Assembly: GCF_030818575.1 (NCBI RefSeq)
Contig: NZ_JAUTAL010000001.1
Location: 2,666,001-2,730,000 of the forward strand
DNA: 64,000 nucleotides
Direction of reading: 5' to 3'
Origin: Chryseobacterium camelliae
GTDB lineage: Bacteria; Bacteroidota; Bacteroidia; Flavobacteriales; Weeksellaceae
Part shown: positions 1 through 7,821 of the stretch, piece after piece
How positions within the stretch are numbered: position 1 is the first letter of the stretch
Layout: each line of letters begins with the position of its first letter
Made by a program: the position numbers and the translations under genes
The notes under the pieces: generated by a model
Databases searched by the model: none
What the model saw: only the letters and a program-made list of their open reading frames with translations
Told to the model about the DNA's origin: nothing

Positions 1-309
1 TTCGCCGCTTCTTGGAATGGTAAGATTCATCAGATAGCCGAAAGAAATGGACCATAGCGAATTGGAGTTGGAAATTCTATGCCCCATAGGCTCCAGGAGG
101 AGGTTCCACCGTATGGCACGCAGCCAGTAGGCCGCAATCCCGAAGCATGCAGCAAACAGCACCCAAAGATAATTGGCTTTGGCCAGCGATTTCTGAATCA
201 CTTTAAAATCAAGCCCCCTGAGCGCAAGCCATAAAAAAAAGCCTGCAAAAGCAAGCGAAATAACTACCGTAAGTACGGATTTTAAAGGTTTTGCAAAGCT
301 TTTTTCCAT
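1..309 (-). CDS. UPF0104 / LPG-synthase-TM-like membrane protein (partial)
   Basis: This is the first 103 codons of a gene that runs off the left edge. I read it from the reverse complement, starting at the ATG at 309. It shows a hydrophobic N-terminal helix (about residues 11-29), a second helix (about 45-60), an R-W-N-L-L-L-E-P motif and an I-P-R-S-G-E motif, as in the UPF0104 / lysylphosphatidylglycerol-synthase transmembrane family. These are polytopic inner-membrane proteins of unclear role. The start lies 3 bases after the panD stop, so the two genes probably share a transcript. Confidence 0.75.
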   Translation of the reverse strand, partial: MEKSFAKPLKSVLTVVISLAFAGFFLWLALRGLDFKVIQKSLAKANYLWVLFAACFGIAAYWLRAIRWNLLLEPMGHRISNSNSLWSISFGYLMNLTIPRSGE

Positions 310-312
310 AGA

Positions 313-663
313 TCAGGTTAGAAGGTTGGTTTTTTCATCCGGGAAAACAATTTTCGGCTGAAAGGCCTGTGCTTCTTCCGGAGTCATCTGAGCGTAGGCA
401 ATAATAATGATGATATCATCTCTCTGTACCTTTCTTGCAGCAGGGCCATTAAGACAAACTTCTCCTGACTTCCTTTTACCTTTGATCACATACGTGTCAA
501 ACCGTTCTCCGTTGTTTACATTAACAATATAAACCCTCTCTCCCACTACCAGACCCGCCGCCTCTATCAGCTCTTCGTCTATGGTAATACTTCCTATATA
601 ATTCAGGTCTGAAGCCGTAACCCTTACCCTGTGAATTTTAGACTTGAAAACTTCGATTAACAT
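313..663 (-). CDS. panD: Aspartate 1-decarboxylase (PanD)
   Basis: PanD decarboxylates L-aspartate to beta-alanine for pantothenate and CoA synthesis in the cytosol. The 116-residue product starts [16 protein letters not shown] and carries the Gly24-Ser25 self-cleavage site in Y-I-G-S, where Ser25 becomes the pyruvoyl cofactor. The later N-G-P-A-A-R motif is also typical. The length suits the family. A perfect TAnnTTTG element at 668-675 ends 5 bases before the start codon, so the mRNA may be nearly leaderless. A membrane-protein gene follows 3 bases downstream. Confidence 0.95.
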   Translation of the reverse strand: MLIEVFKSKIHRVRVTASDLNYIGSITIDEELIEAAGLVVGERVYIVNVNNGERFDTYVIKGKRKSGEVCLNGPAARKVQRDDIIIIIAYAQMTPEEAQAFQPKIVFPDEKTNLLT

Positions 664-999
664 GCTGCAAATTTATTAATAATAATTTACAAATAGGAAT
701 TTCATCATAAATTTAAAACTGCCAGATTTCCAGCTTCTTAATTTTAATAAATGTAAATGTTTGTGATTTTATTTACTTAATTCTCATCAATAAACAATAA
801 ACCATTAATACTTGATATAAATATTTAGGATTTCATAAAATTAAAAAACAAAATGAATAATTACCTAAAGTCAATACAGATAAGCATTTGGCATAATTTT
901 AGCAACGTATAATGCAGGTTTTCTGTAAAATTTAAAATTATGATATTTTAATTAATTTCAGTTAAATACAAAAAAATTATATAAATTTTATTTGAAAAA
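664..999. other. AT-rich spacer between panD and HU gene
   Basis: No credible gene is visible here. The stretch is strongly AT-rich. Its left end holds the panD promoter element on the minus strand, and its right side leads into the HU promoter. I see no tRNA-like fold or strong hairpin. Confidence 0.6.
668..675 (-). promoter_or_regulatory. panD promoter -7 element
   Basis: TAAATTTG on the minus strand matches TAnnTTTG. The predicted transcription start falls 1 base before the panD ATG. Confidence 0.5.
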
Positions 1000-1029
1000 T
1001 TGCACATATGAAAAATTGTTTTATATTTG
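1000..1029 (+). promoter_or_regulatory. HU gene promoter (TTG-N19-TATATTTG)
   Basis: TTG at 1000-1002, a 19-base spacer and TATATTTG at 1022-1029 match the Bacteroidetes sigma-A consensus exactly. The predicted start near 1033 gives a leader of about 32 bases before the HU gene. Confidence 0.8.
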
Positions 1030-1064
1030 CTTTAACTACGAATTAACATTAATATTAAAAAATT

Positions 1065-1355
1065 ATGAACAAGTCTGAATTAATCGACGCTATCGCTAAG
1101 GATGCGGGTATTACTAAAGTAGCTGCAAAAGCAGCTTTGGAATCTTTCATTACTAATGTAACTTCTACTTTAAAGAAAAAAGACGGAAAAGTTTCTTTGG
1201 TAGGATTCGGTACTTTCTCAGTATCTGAGCGTGCAGCTAGACAAGGAATTAACCCAGCTACTAAAAAGCCGATTAAAATTGCCGCTAAAAAAGTAGCAAA
1301 ATTCAAAGCAGGAGCCGATCTTTCACATGCGGTTTCAGGAGCTAAGAAAAAATAA
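1065..1355 (+). CDS. hup: HU family DNA-binding protein
   Basis: A 96-residue histone-like protein that binds and bends DNA as a dimer. The sequence starts MNKSELIDAIAKDAGI and keeps the family core G-F-G-T-F (about residues 47-51), followed by the arm region R-x-G-x-N-P-A-T, where the Pro intercalates into DNA. The tail is rich in Lys and Ala. The gene stands alone, with a consensus promoter upstream and a strong terminator downstream. Confidence 0.95.
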   Translation: MNKSELIDAIAKDAGITKVAAKAALESFITNVTSTLKKKDGKVSLVGFGTFSVSERAARQGINPATKKPIKIAAKKVAKFKAGADLSHAVSGAKKK

Positions 1356-1374
1356 TGCATGTTAGCCAATACAA

Positions 1375-1410
1375 ATAAAGGCTGCTTCTTAAGAAGCAGC
1401 CTTTATTTTT
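1375..1410. terminator. Bidirectional terminator between HU gene and pdxH
   Basis: The stem AAAGGCTGCTTCTT/AAGAAGCAGCCTTT is a near-perfect palindrome followed by ATTTTT on the plus strand and by A/T-rich sequence on the minus strand. It lies between convergent genes. Its AGGCTGCTTC core recurs in the terminators at 56218 and 59851. Confidence 0.85.
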
Positions 1411-1442
1411 GATATTATTTACCGGCATAGTTTTGAACACCA

Positions 1443-2084
1443 TTATGGTGCGAGGCGTGCAATTTTCCAGTCGAGCCCCTCTAAAGTATACAGGATACGG
1501 TCATGAAGACGGTTTGGTCTTCCCTGCCAGAATTCTATTTCATAGGGCCTTGCAAGGTAACCGCCCCAATTTTCCGGCCTCGGAACTTCAGTATTTTCAT
1601 ACTTTTCTTCAAGATCCTTAAGTTTTTGTTCAAGAAAAGCGCGATCCGGAATGACTTCGCTTTGCGGTGAAACCACTGCACCCAGCTGGCTGCCTTTTGG
1701 CCTGGAATGAAAATAGCCGTCACTCAGATTCTCAGCGATTTTCTCCAGATGGGCTTTAATAATGACCTGCCTCTCCAGGCCGGGCCAGAAAAAATGCAGG
1801 CACGCTTTATGATTCTTTTCTATGGACCTTCCTTTTCTGCTGCTGTAGTTCGTATAAAAAATAAATCCTTCGTAAGTATAGGATTTCAGTAGGACCATCC
1901 TCGTTCGGGGACATCCGTCGTCTTCCAGGGTAGAAACAGCCATGGCATTGGCCTCGGAAATACCCGGATTTGCACCTGCTTCAGAATACCAGTCCCTGAA
2001 CTGCTCAATGGGATTCTGTTTTATCTCACTTTCAATAAGTTGGGACTTATCATACACTTTTCTTTTATCGTGCAGGTTTTCCAT
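1443..2084 (-). CDS. pdxH: Pyridoxamine 5'-phosphate oxidase (PdxH)
   Basis: PdxH is an FMN-dependent enzyme that oxidises pyridoxine or pyridoxamine 5'-phosphate to pyridoxal phosphate. The 213-residue product has the expected order of motifs: an N-terminal split-barrel core with R-x-x-L-L-K (about 60-66), the FMN-binding stretch Y-T-N-Y-S-S-R-K, F-F-W-P-G-L-E-R-Q-V, the S-R-P-x-x-S motif, and the C-terminal W-Q-G-x-x-x-R-L-H-D-R substrate-binding signature. Only 24 bases separate its start from the divergent yqgE start. Confidence 0.95.
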   Translation of the reverse strand: MENLHDKRKVYDKSQLIESEIKQNPIEQFRDWYSEAGANPGISEANAMAVSTLEDDGCPRTRMVLLKSYTYEGFIFYTNYSSRKGRSIEKNHKACLHFFWPGLERQVIIKAHLEKIAENLSDGYFHSRPKGSQLGAVVSPQSEVIPDRAFLEQKLKDLEEKYENTEVPRPENWGGYLARPYEIEFWQGRPNRLHDRILYTLEGLDWKIARLAP

Positions 2085-2097
2085 AAATATTTTTTAT

Positions 2098-2105
2098 TAA
2101 ATTTG
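2098..2105 (+). promoter_or_regulatory. yqgE promoter -7 element at the start codon
   Basis: TAAATTTG is a perfect TAnnTTTG match ending 3 bases before the yqgE ATG at 2109. The predicted transcription start is the A of ATG, so the mRNA would be leaderless. No TTG is obvious at the expected upstream distance. Confidence 0.5.
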
Positions 2106-2108
2106 AGT

Positions 2109-2657
2109 ATGAATTACTCATACAAAGGTAAAATATTAATTTCCACACCTGATATTTCCGGAGATATTTTTTCAAGATCCGTAATATTGGTCATCGAACA
2201 TAATGACCAGGGTGCATTTGGCTTAATATTAAATAAGAAGAACGGCCAGATGAGTAACAGGTTCAAAGAATACTTCGATTTTAAAATTGAGGTATATGAC
2301 GGCGGCCCTGTAGAGAATGACAAAATCCTTTTTATTGTAAAAGGTAAAAAGGTTACCGAAATATATACAGAAATTACCCATGAATTTTATCTGACCGAAG
2401 ATATCGAAAATATCATCAGTGCCGTGCTGAACGGTGAGCTGAGCATTCATGACGTAAAGATCTTTTCAGGCTATTCCGGCTGGTCACCGATGCAGCTGGA
2501 TAATGAGATCCAGAAGAAAGTCTGGACTGTTGTAGATGTCTATAATCTTGATTATACCTTACCGAACGACCAGACGCTTTGGAAATCCATCATGCAAAAC
2601 CTTGGCGGTGAATTCCTGTTATGGGCCAATTCACCGGAAGACATTTCCCTGAATTAA
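2109..2657 (+). CDS. YqgE/AlgH family protein
   Basis: A 182-residue member of the YqgE/AlgH (DUF179) family, small cytosolic proteins of unproved function. It begins MNYSYKGKILISTPDISGD, aligning with the usual G-K-x-L-I-A-x-P start, and contains the typical D-x-x-F-x-R-S-V, H-x-x-x-G-A-F-G-L-I-L-N and F-x-G-Y-S-G-W motifs. I chose the ATG at 2109. The open frame continues upstream, but that part lies in pdxH and lacks homology to the family start. Confidence 0.9.
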   Translation: MNYSYKGKILISTPDISGDIFSRSVILVIEHNDQGAFGLILNKKNGQMSNRFKEYFDFKIEVYDGGPVENDKILFIVKGKKVTEIYTEITHEFYLTEDIENIISAVLNGELSIHDVKIFSGYSGWSPMQLDNEIQKKVWTVVDVYNLDYTLPNDQTLWKSIMQNLGGEFLLWANSPEDISLN

Positions 2658-2759
2658 TCCTCAGATTTTCACCGACTTATATTAACATAACTTTAAGAGT
2701 ATGTTATATAATAATTTCGCAATAAATGCCGTTATTTGTTTAACTAAAATTTCAACATT

Positions 2760-2852
2760 ATGAGAGGATTGATAAGACTTATCCTGAAGCGTTTCCAATA
2801 TTCATCTTTAGAGCTAAAACCTGTTGTTATAAAGACTAATATTAGAAAATAA
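2760..2852 (+). CDS. Possible 30-residue cationic peptide
   Basis: A 31-codon ORF (ATG to TAA) lies in the gap between yqgE and the aminotransferase-like gene. The peptide starts MRGLIRLILKRFQYSS, contains nine charged residues (one of them acidic), and its N-terminal third is amphipathic. A -7-like element TAATTTCG at 2712-2719 (one mismatch) lies upstream, and an 8-bp hairpin follows 5 bases after the stop, so the ORF could be its own transcription unit. I recognise no family. Translation is unproved; it could also be part of an untranslated RNA. Confidence 0.4.
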   Translation: MRGLIRLILKRFQYSSLELKPVVIKTNIRK

Positions 2853-2856
2853 AAAT

Positions 2857-2876
2857 TGCAGGATGAATATCCTGCA
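2857..2876 (+). terminator. Terminator-like hairpin after the 30-codon ORF
   Basis: TGCAGGAT/ATCCTGCA forms a perfect 8-bp stem with a GAAT loop, followed by TTTAATTAT. It fits a short plus-strand transcript ending here. Confidence 0.6.
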
Positions 2877-2908
2877 TTTAATTATCATATTTCTGATTTA
2901 TCAGAATA

Positions 2909-2954
2909 AAACCCGGTAAAGGACAATTTGAAAATTTTGTTGTTTACCGGGTTT
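2909..2954 (-). terminator. Long-stem terminator of the class IV aminotransferase-like gene
   Basis: AAACCCGGTAAA and TTTACCGGGTTT form a perfect 12-bp stem around a 22-base AT-rich loop. On the minus strand it ends in GGGTTTTATT, 14 bases after the stop of the gene starting at 3774. Confidence 0.7.
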
Positions 2955-2967
2955 GCCAATTTAAAAG

Positions 2968-3774
2968 TTAAAAGTGGTTTTTCCAACGTTCTACCATATC
3001 GGTAAACCGCTCGTTCCCGAAGGTTTTATTCCTGATCTTTCCTACGGAAAACAGGCCTTTTTCGTCTGACACCAAAAGGATTTCTTCCGCCTTCTGGGAT
3101 TCAAATGCAATGATCTCATGCTCCTGGATATCCGCCAGGTTATTCTTATGTAAAAAGGTAACCAGATTTTCCAGCAGAGGAGAAATATAAGCTCCTTCCG
3201 AGTGTTTCGGTATTTTTATGCTATCACCTTCCAGAAAGAGCAGGTTTCCGGAAGTGGTGCGTGCGATTCTTTTATTAGGATTGAGCAGGATAACGTCATC
3301 AAGGTCATTTTCCTGCGCGTAAATCTCACCGTAAATATTTTCGGGGCAGTGAACCCGGATATTGCTCAACAGGTTGTTATTGACATTAATTTCCTTGATC
3401 AGGTCCAGTTCCAGCAATCTCGGCTGGATAGAAACTGCATCTTTCTGTTCTGCTTCATAGAAATAGGATACGGATGCGTTCGCCAGCATCGTTTCATCCT
3501 GGTTCCTGAATACCTGGAAATTAATAATTCCGTTATGAATTCCTTTTCCTTCAATCACCTCGTTTCGGAAAAGGTTCTGAAAGAATTCCAGCGTATAGGT
3601 TAACGGAATATTCATCCGCATTTTTCTCATGGAAGCCATCAGGAAGAAATAGCACTCTTCATCCATAATGAGCTGTGCATTTCGGATAAAAAATGAAACC
3701 TTAACGGCATCCCCCATCAGAAAGGCCCTGTTTCTGGTTTTCAACTCTCCGGATGTAAAATATTGATTGTCCAA
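2968..3774 (-). CDS. Class IV aminotransferase-fold protein lacking the catalytic lysine
   Basis: The 268-residue protein has the layout of class IV PLP aminotransferases (IlvE/PabC fold): an N-terminal R-N-R-A-F-L-M-G-D-A-V segment (about 14-24), the F-x-V-F-R strand, the L-L-S-N-I-x-V segment (135-141), Y-A-Q-E-N (152-156) and S-G-N-L-L-F (175-180). Flavobacterial homologues, as I recall them, have Lys in the fifth segment and Glu before G-N-L; here these are Arg140 and Arg172, and no Lys occurs between 127 and 168. It is probably not a normal transaminase. The start codon is TTG at 3774; no ATG lies nearby in frame. The START-like gene lies just upstream. Confidence 0.75.
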   Translation of the reverse strand: MDNQYFTSGELKTRNRAFLMGDAVKVSFFIRNAQLIMDEECYFFLMASMRKMRMNIPLTYTLEFFQNLFRNEVIEGKGIHNGIINFQVFRNQDETMLANASVSYFYEAEQKDAVSIQPRLLELDLIKEINVNNNLLSNIRVHCPENIYGEIYAQENDLDDVILLNPNKRIARTTSGNLLFLEGDSIKIPKHSEGAYISPLLENLVTFLHKNNLADIQEHEIIAFESQKAEEILLVSDEKGLFSVGKIRNKTFGNERFTDMVERWKNHF

Positions 3775-3847
3775 TTTTGCTGATTTATTGATAAAAAAAT
3801 AATGAACGATAAATCGTTCATCAGTAATCAGAGCGCATTCAATCGTC

Positions 3848-4234
3848 TTAAGCCGCTCCTAATTTTATTCTAAGGTTTTCTATAAGGTTTTCCCAGTACA
3901 TGGCATTTTCCTCCTCATCTCCTTCTTCGCAGAAATCAGTAATATTCAGTGCCAGATCCTCTGTAATATCATCTACCGTAATCGTCATTTCAAAAAAGTT
4001 CTTGGTGCCCTCATCCTCTTCCCATCTGAAACGAACAAAACCTTCAGGCTTATATCTTATCAATGTTGCTTTCTCGGCAGGACCTCCGCCCCAGCTAAAA
4101 AAGAAATCATCACCTTTTTCCGTAACTTCATCCGCAAACCATTCAGATAACCCTTCAGCAGTCGCCAGATATTCATATAAAATCTCTGATAGACAGTGCA
4201 TTGGGAATTCGTAATGGACTTTATGTTTCGACAT
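3848..4234 (-). CDS. START-like / SRPBCC domain protein
   Basis: A 128-residue acidic cytosolic protein resembling the helix-grip (START/AHSA1-like) proteins common in Bacteroidetes. Typical features are the N-terminal Y-E-F-P-x-H-C strand, the L-S-E-W-F-A-D motif (about 29-35) and the R-F-R-W-E-E motif (about 68-73), with a closing helix near residues 112-125. The ligand is unknown. It is 73 bases upstream of the aminotransferase-fold gene in the same direction, a pairing I recall from other flavobacteria, so the two may share an operon. Confidence 0.75.
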   Translation of the reverse strand: MSKHKVHYEFPMHCLSEILYEYLATAEGLSEWFADEVTEKGDDFFFSWGGGPAEKATLIRYKPEGFVRFRWEEDEGTKNFFEMTITVDDITEDLALNITDFCEEGDEEENAMYWENLIENLRIKLGAA

Positions 4235-4370
4235 ATAATCTTTGTTTTATCGTCCCGCAATATATAAATTAATTTTTTTATTACGCAAGCTTGTATTTAT
4301 TTTTTTATACAATCGATATGATATTTATCAGAGATTTTTAAATAGGTGTTTAATCCTATTTTTAAAAGAA

Positions 4371-4393
4371 AACCCTTCAAAAAATGAAGGGTT
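4371..4393 (-). terminator. Terminator of the class III aminotransferase gene
   Basis: AACCCTTCA and TGAAGGGTT form a 9-bp stem with an A-rich loop. On the minus strand it is followed by TTCTTTTA. It sits 8 bases after the stop at 4401. Confidence 0.75.
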
Positions 4394-4400
4394 ATATCGT

Positions 4401-5582
4401 TTAGTTTTCATTTAAAACATCAAGGATTACCGTACATCCTTCACGGATCTCATCCATTGAGATGGTCAGCGGCGGGGAAATCCTCATGTATTCATTCCTG
4501 TAGAGCTGCCAGAAAACAATCAGGCCTTTTTCCATGCATTTTTTAGCCACTTCAAGGGTATATTCCGGAGAGCCTAGGTTCACTGCCAGCATCAGACCTT
4601 TACCATTGATATTTTTAATTTTCGGATGCACCAGCAATTCCCTGAATAATGCTTCTTTTTCGTCTACTTCATTCATGAGCCCGCTTTCCAGCACCTCCTT
4701 TAAAGTAGCATGGCTTGCGGCGGCAATCAGCGGGTTTCCGCCGAAGGTGGTGATGTGGCCAAGTTTCGGGGAATGAGATAAAGTCTCCATGATTTTACGG
4801 GAGCTCATAAAAGCACCTACTGGCACTCCGCCTCCCATTCCTTTTCCCATGACCAGAATATCAGGAACAATCCCGAAATGCTCAAATGAGAACAGTTTGC
4901 CGGTCCTCCCGAAACCCGGCTGGATTTCATCCAGGATCAGAAGTGCCCCCACCTCTTCGCATCTTCTTTTGAGCTTCTTAAGGTAATCCCCATCCGGCAC
5001 AAGGAAACCTGCAGCTCCCTGTATGGTTTCCATGATCACGCAGGCTGTTTTTTCAGTAATCCTTTCCAGGTCCCGTTCTTCATTGAAACCGATAAAGGTT
5101 ACCATAGGCAGCAATGGCCTGAATTCGCGCTTATGGACCTCATTTCCGGAAACACTCAGTGCTCCGTGGGTATTGCCGTGATAGGAATTTTTAAAGGATA
5201 TAATCTCTTCTCTTCCGGTATATCGTTTGGCCAGTTTCAGGCTTCCGTCGATGGCCTCTGCACCACTGTTGACCAGATAGGTAATTTCCAAAGGATCCGG
5301 CGTAGCTTCTGCAAGCAGCCTGCACAGCGCTACGGGTTGCTCCTGTGCATATTCACCATATACCATTACATGCAGGTATTTGTCTGCCTGGTTTTTAATA
5401 GCCTGAACAACCTTAGGATGCGAATGCCCTAATGTATTTGCAGAAACACCTGCTACAAAGTCAAGGTATTTTTTCCCGTCCTTTCCGTAAATATAACTTC
5501 CTTCAGCCTTTTCCACTTCAAAACCTGCTGCATATGGGGTTGTCTGTGCCTGGTAGGCAAAGAAATCTTTTTGCATTTCCAT
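4401..5582 (-). CDS. Class III PLP-dependent aminotransferase
   Basis: A 393-residue fold-type I aminotransferase of the acetylornithine/4-aminobutyrate subgroup, using PLP to move an amino group from an omega-amino or ornithine-like substrate. Signs are L-D-F-V-A-G-V-S (about 40-47), N-S-G-A-E-A-I-D-G (cofactor phosphate site), S-Y-H-G-N-T-H-G, the [14 protein letters not shown] block with the PLP-binding Asp, and V-M-G-K-G-M-G-G-G with the catalytic Lys. Exact substrate cannot be told. The start may be the ATG at 5582 or at 5576. It stands alone between spacers. Confidence 0.85.
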   Translation of the reverse strand: MEMQKDFFAYQAQTTPYAAGFEVEKAEGSYIYGKDGKKYLDFVAGVSANTLGHSHPKVVQAIKNQADKYLHVMVYGEYAQEQPVALCRLLAEATPDPLEITYLVNSGAEAIDGSLKLAKRYTGREEIISFKNSYHGNTHGALSVSGNEVHKREFRPLLPMVTFIGFNEERDLERITEKTACVIMETIQGAAGFLVPDGDYLKKLKRRCEEVGALLILDEIQPGFGRTGKLFSFEHFGIVPDILVMGKGMGGGVPVGAFMSSRKIMETLSHSPKLGHITTFGGNPLIAAASHATLKEVLESGLMNEVDEKEALFRELLVHPKIKNINGKGLMLAVNLGSPEYTLEVAKKCMEKGLIVFWQLYRNEYMRISPPLTISMDEIREGCTVILDVLNEN

Positions 5583-5745
5583 TCGTTAAAATTTAAGCAA
5601 AGCTAGTAAAGATTTTTGAAAGTCTGCCCCCTGAAATAAACAGTCCATGAAGACATTCTTTGCATATACCAAAGATAAAACCAGCTCAGGGACCAATTAT
5701 TTCCAATGACGGTTAATACTACTCGATTTTGTATGGATGCCCCCA

Positions 5746-5830
5746 TAAAAAATCACCCTTACGAATAAGGGTGATACACCAAATCACAAAATATTAATAT
5801 AAATTCACCTCATGTTTTCACCCCTTCATG
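5746..5830 (-). ncRNA. Candidate small RNA of about 84 nt
   Basis: On the minus strand, a perfect TATATTTG element (5834-5841) predicts a start near 5830. The transcript would end at the hairpin ATCACCCTTA/TAAGGGTGAT (5752-5775) followed by TTTTTTAT, giving about 84 nt. No coding frame spans it: the only ATGs open to ATG-AAG-GGG-TGA and ATG-AGG-TGA. The unit is separate from both flanking genes. It could be a trans-acting RNA or a decayed leader. No TTG is seen at the right distance upstream. Confidence 0.5.
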
Positions 5831-5833
5831 ATT

Positions 5834-5841
5834 CAAATATA
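5834..5841 (-). promoter_or_regulatory. Promoter -7 element of the candidate small RNA
   Basis: TATATTTG on the minus strand matches TAnnTTTG exactly. Confidence 0.5.
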
Positions 5842-6021
5842 AACAAATTCCTGAATAAAAATATGACTCTGATAAAAATTTAACAATTTTTCTGAAATTA
5901 TTTTTTGAAGATCAAATCATATCATCATGATAAGCCAATCAAATTTAAATTTTAAAATATTTTTCGGATTTATCGTTAAAATATAATTAATATATAAAAG
6001 ACTGATTAACAATAAATAAAA

Positions 6022-6047
6022 AATCCGTCACTAAAAAGTAACGGATT
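6022..6047 (-). terminator. Terminator after the OstA-like gene
   Basis: AATCCGTCACT and AGTAACGGATT form a stem with one mismatch around AAAA; on the minus strand it is followed by TTTTTTATT. It lies 26 bases after the stop at 6073. Confidence 0.8.
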
Positions 6048-6072
6048 AATCATATGGTACAGCAGCTTATTA

Positions 6073-7818
6073 TCACCTGCGGGTTCGCTTAGGTTTCTTA
6101 GCTTCTTCTTTGGCTTTTTCTTTTTCAATATTTTCCTGAACCTGGTCGTAGAGGGAAGTATCCGCCTGATATTTTATCTCTTCATAGTTCGGCGAATCGA
6201 CCAGGATATCCTGCCATTTCCTGATCCGGTCTTTTGTATTCCAGTTAAAATCGGGAAATTTCCTCTTAGCCGGTTCTATCATGCTCATCGGATAAGTATC
6301 TGAATTGGCGCCAACGCTACAAGAGATAATCTGAAGGGCCTTTTCTTCAAACAAAGCCCCGATAATGCCACAAGTTGACAGGGTTATACCCACCCGTTCC
6401 GGCTTTTTTGTCTGCTGATTTTCGTCGTCTACATATACGATGGACTGGGCATTCCCGATAACTTTGGCTTCTTTGATATTATTGTTCTGGTAATAGACAG
6501 TCATGAGCTTACCTTTTACCTGGTTAAATTCGTCCTTAAGGCTTAAGGAGTCTACTTTGCTGATGGCAAATGCATTCCCCAGAACTTTCAGGGAATCTAT
6601 ATTCTCGGTCTTGGTATTGAAATAGGCTTCTACCTTATCTCCGGTCACCTGCTTTTCGCCACTCCATAAATATGGCTCCCTGTACATATGCATTACACCG
6701 TCAGTTTCGTTAAAAGCAATAGAATCTGCCCTACCCTGAGCATTGGACTTATAAAAACGTGCTTTCCTGAATGCTCTCAGAAAGCTTTTCTTCACTGTAG
6801 CATCCAGGGAATCCGGTCTTTGAAATGAAATAATTTTCTCCGATGCAAAGTACAGTGAATCTTTCTCAAATATTTTTACCGCATATGGGTTTTTGGTCAT
6901 CATCGCGGAATCCTTAACCTCGAAGATTTCACCGTAGCCTCCTTTGATATACCGTTTTTCATTCGGATCATCCAGGGTTACGTTTCCGGTAGCCGTTCCG
7001 AAACCGGTAATCTGATTATAGTACATATCATCCCCGGTAAGGATCTTATCATTGTAAAAAATCTTTGAATTCTTTTTCAGAAAAGCTTCCTTGGTATTCA
7101 TCCGGTAGGTTCCCCTTTCTGTATAAACCCGGTTCCTGGGATTCTTACGGCTTGTAATGGTGGTAGGACCAAAAAATTCGGCAATTTTAGTATTCTGGTC
7201 CTGTTTGATATTCGGTCCCTCAATAATATAATCGGGGCTGTCGATCTTTACATTGCCGACAAAATCAATCATTTTGGTATTCAGGAAATACGTGGCCGAT
7301 TTCGTGTACATCACATTCTGCCCGTCAGTAATCGTACCTCCGGTATTGAAATATGCCTGGCTGGACAGACGGTCATAATACAGGATGTCTGTTTTGATGG
7401 TCTGTTTAGGGTCGGTAAGAACCACATTTTTACGGGCTACCCCTTTCTGGGTATTGGCATCATATTCCATTTCACCGGCTGTAATTACAGACCCGTCGGT
7501 ATTCTGAAGCCTGGTATTCCCGATGGCTTTAACGAAGTTTTCTTCATCATAAATCACCACCTCATCTGCCGTAAGTATCGAACCCTGATGTTCTATTTTC
7601 ACATTCCCGGTGAGATACCTGTTGCCATCATATTTGGCTGGATCTTTAATGATCTTATCAGCGTTGATGATATGAACCCGGTCCTGAGGATTCAGTTGTG
7701 GCGGGGGAGCATTCTTTACGGGATTCTGGAGATAAGGATCTCTCTGCGCAGGTTTTAATTGATCCTGTGCAAAGACTGACATTGATATAAAAAATAACAG
7801 AACAAATAAAAATCTCAT
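6073..7818 (-). CDS. OstA-like (LptA-fold) exported protein
   Basis: A 581-residue exported protein with a Sec signal peptide ending near A-Q at residues 17-18. Residues about 45-190 repeat the LptA/OstA pattern of short beta strands (x-G-N-V-x-I, T-A-D-E-V-V-I-Y, A-x-G-N-x-x-L), as in the OstA_2 family. This suggests a beta-jellyroll lipid conduit for lipopolysaccharide transport across the periplasm, though the Bacteroidetes members are little studied. The C-terminus is Lys-rich (K-E-K-A-K-E-E-A-K-K). The gene follows fur by 3 bases in the same operon. Confidence 0.8.
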   Translation of the reverse strand: MRFLFVLLFFISMSVFAQDQLKPAQRDPYLQNPVKNAPPPQLNPQDRVHIINADKIIKDPAKYDGNRYLTGNVKIEHQGSILTADEVVIYDEENFVKAIGNTRLQNTDGSVITAGEMEYDANTQKGVARKNVVLTDPKQTIKTDILYYDRLSSQAYFNTGGTITDGQNVMYTKSATYFLNTKMIDFVGNVKIDSPDYIIEGPNIKQDQNTKIAEFFGPTTITSRKNPRNRVYTERGTYRMNTKEAFLKKNSKIFYNDKILTGDDMYYNQITGFGTATGNVTLDDPNEKRYIKGGYGEIFEVKDSAMMTKNPYAVKIFEKDSLYFASEKIISFQRPDSLDATVKKSFLRAFRKARFYKSNAQGRADSIAFNETDGVMHMYREPYLWSGEKQVTGDKVEAYFNTKTENIDSLKVLGNAFAISKVDSLSLKDEFNQVKGKLMTVYYQNNNIKEAKVIGNAQSIVYVDDENQQTKKPERVGITLSTCGIIGALFEEKALQIISCSVGANSDTYPMSMIEPAKRKFPDFNWNTKDRIRKWQDILVDSPNYEEIKYQADTSLYDQVQENIEKEKAKEEAKKPKRTRR

Positions 7819-7821
7819 TGA

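Larger units (their letters stand above)
5583..6021. other. Gene-poor spacer with a small transcription-unit signature
   Basis: About 440 bases without a protein gene of normal size. The left third shows nothing clear. The middle holds a minus-strand TAnnTTTG element and, about 60 bases further, a strong hairpin with a T-run (see the ncRNA entry). The right part is AT-rich and leads to the terminator of the OstA-like gene. Confidence 0.6.

Noticed and set aside
1055..1369. 104-codon ORF opposite the HU gene
   Set aside because: Shadow of a highly conserved gene with a consensus promoter on the other strand.
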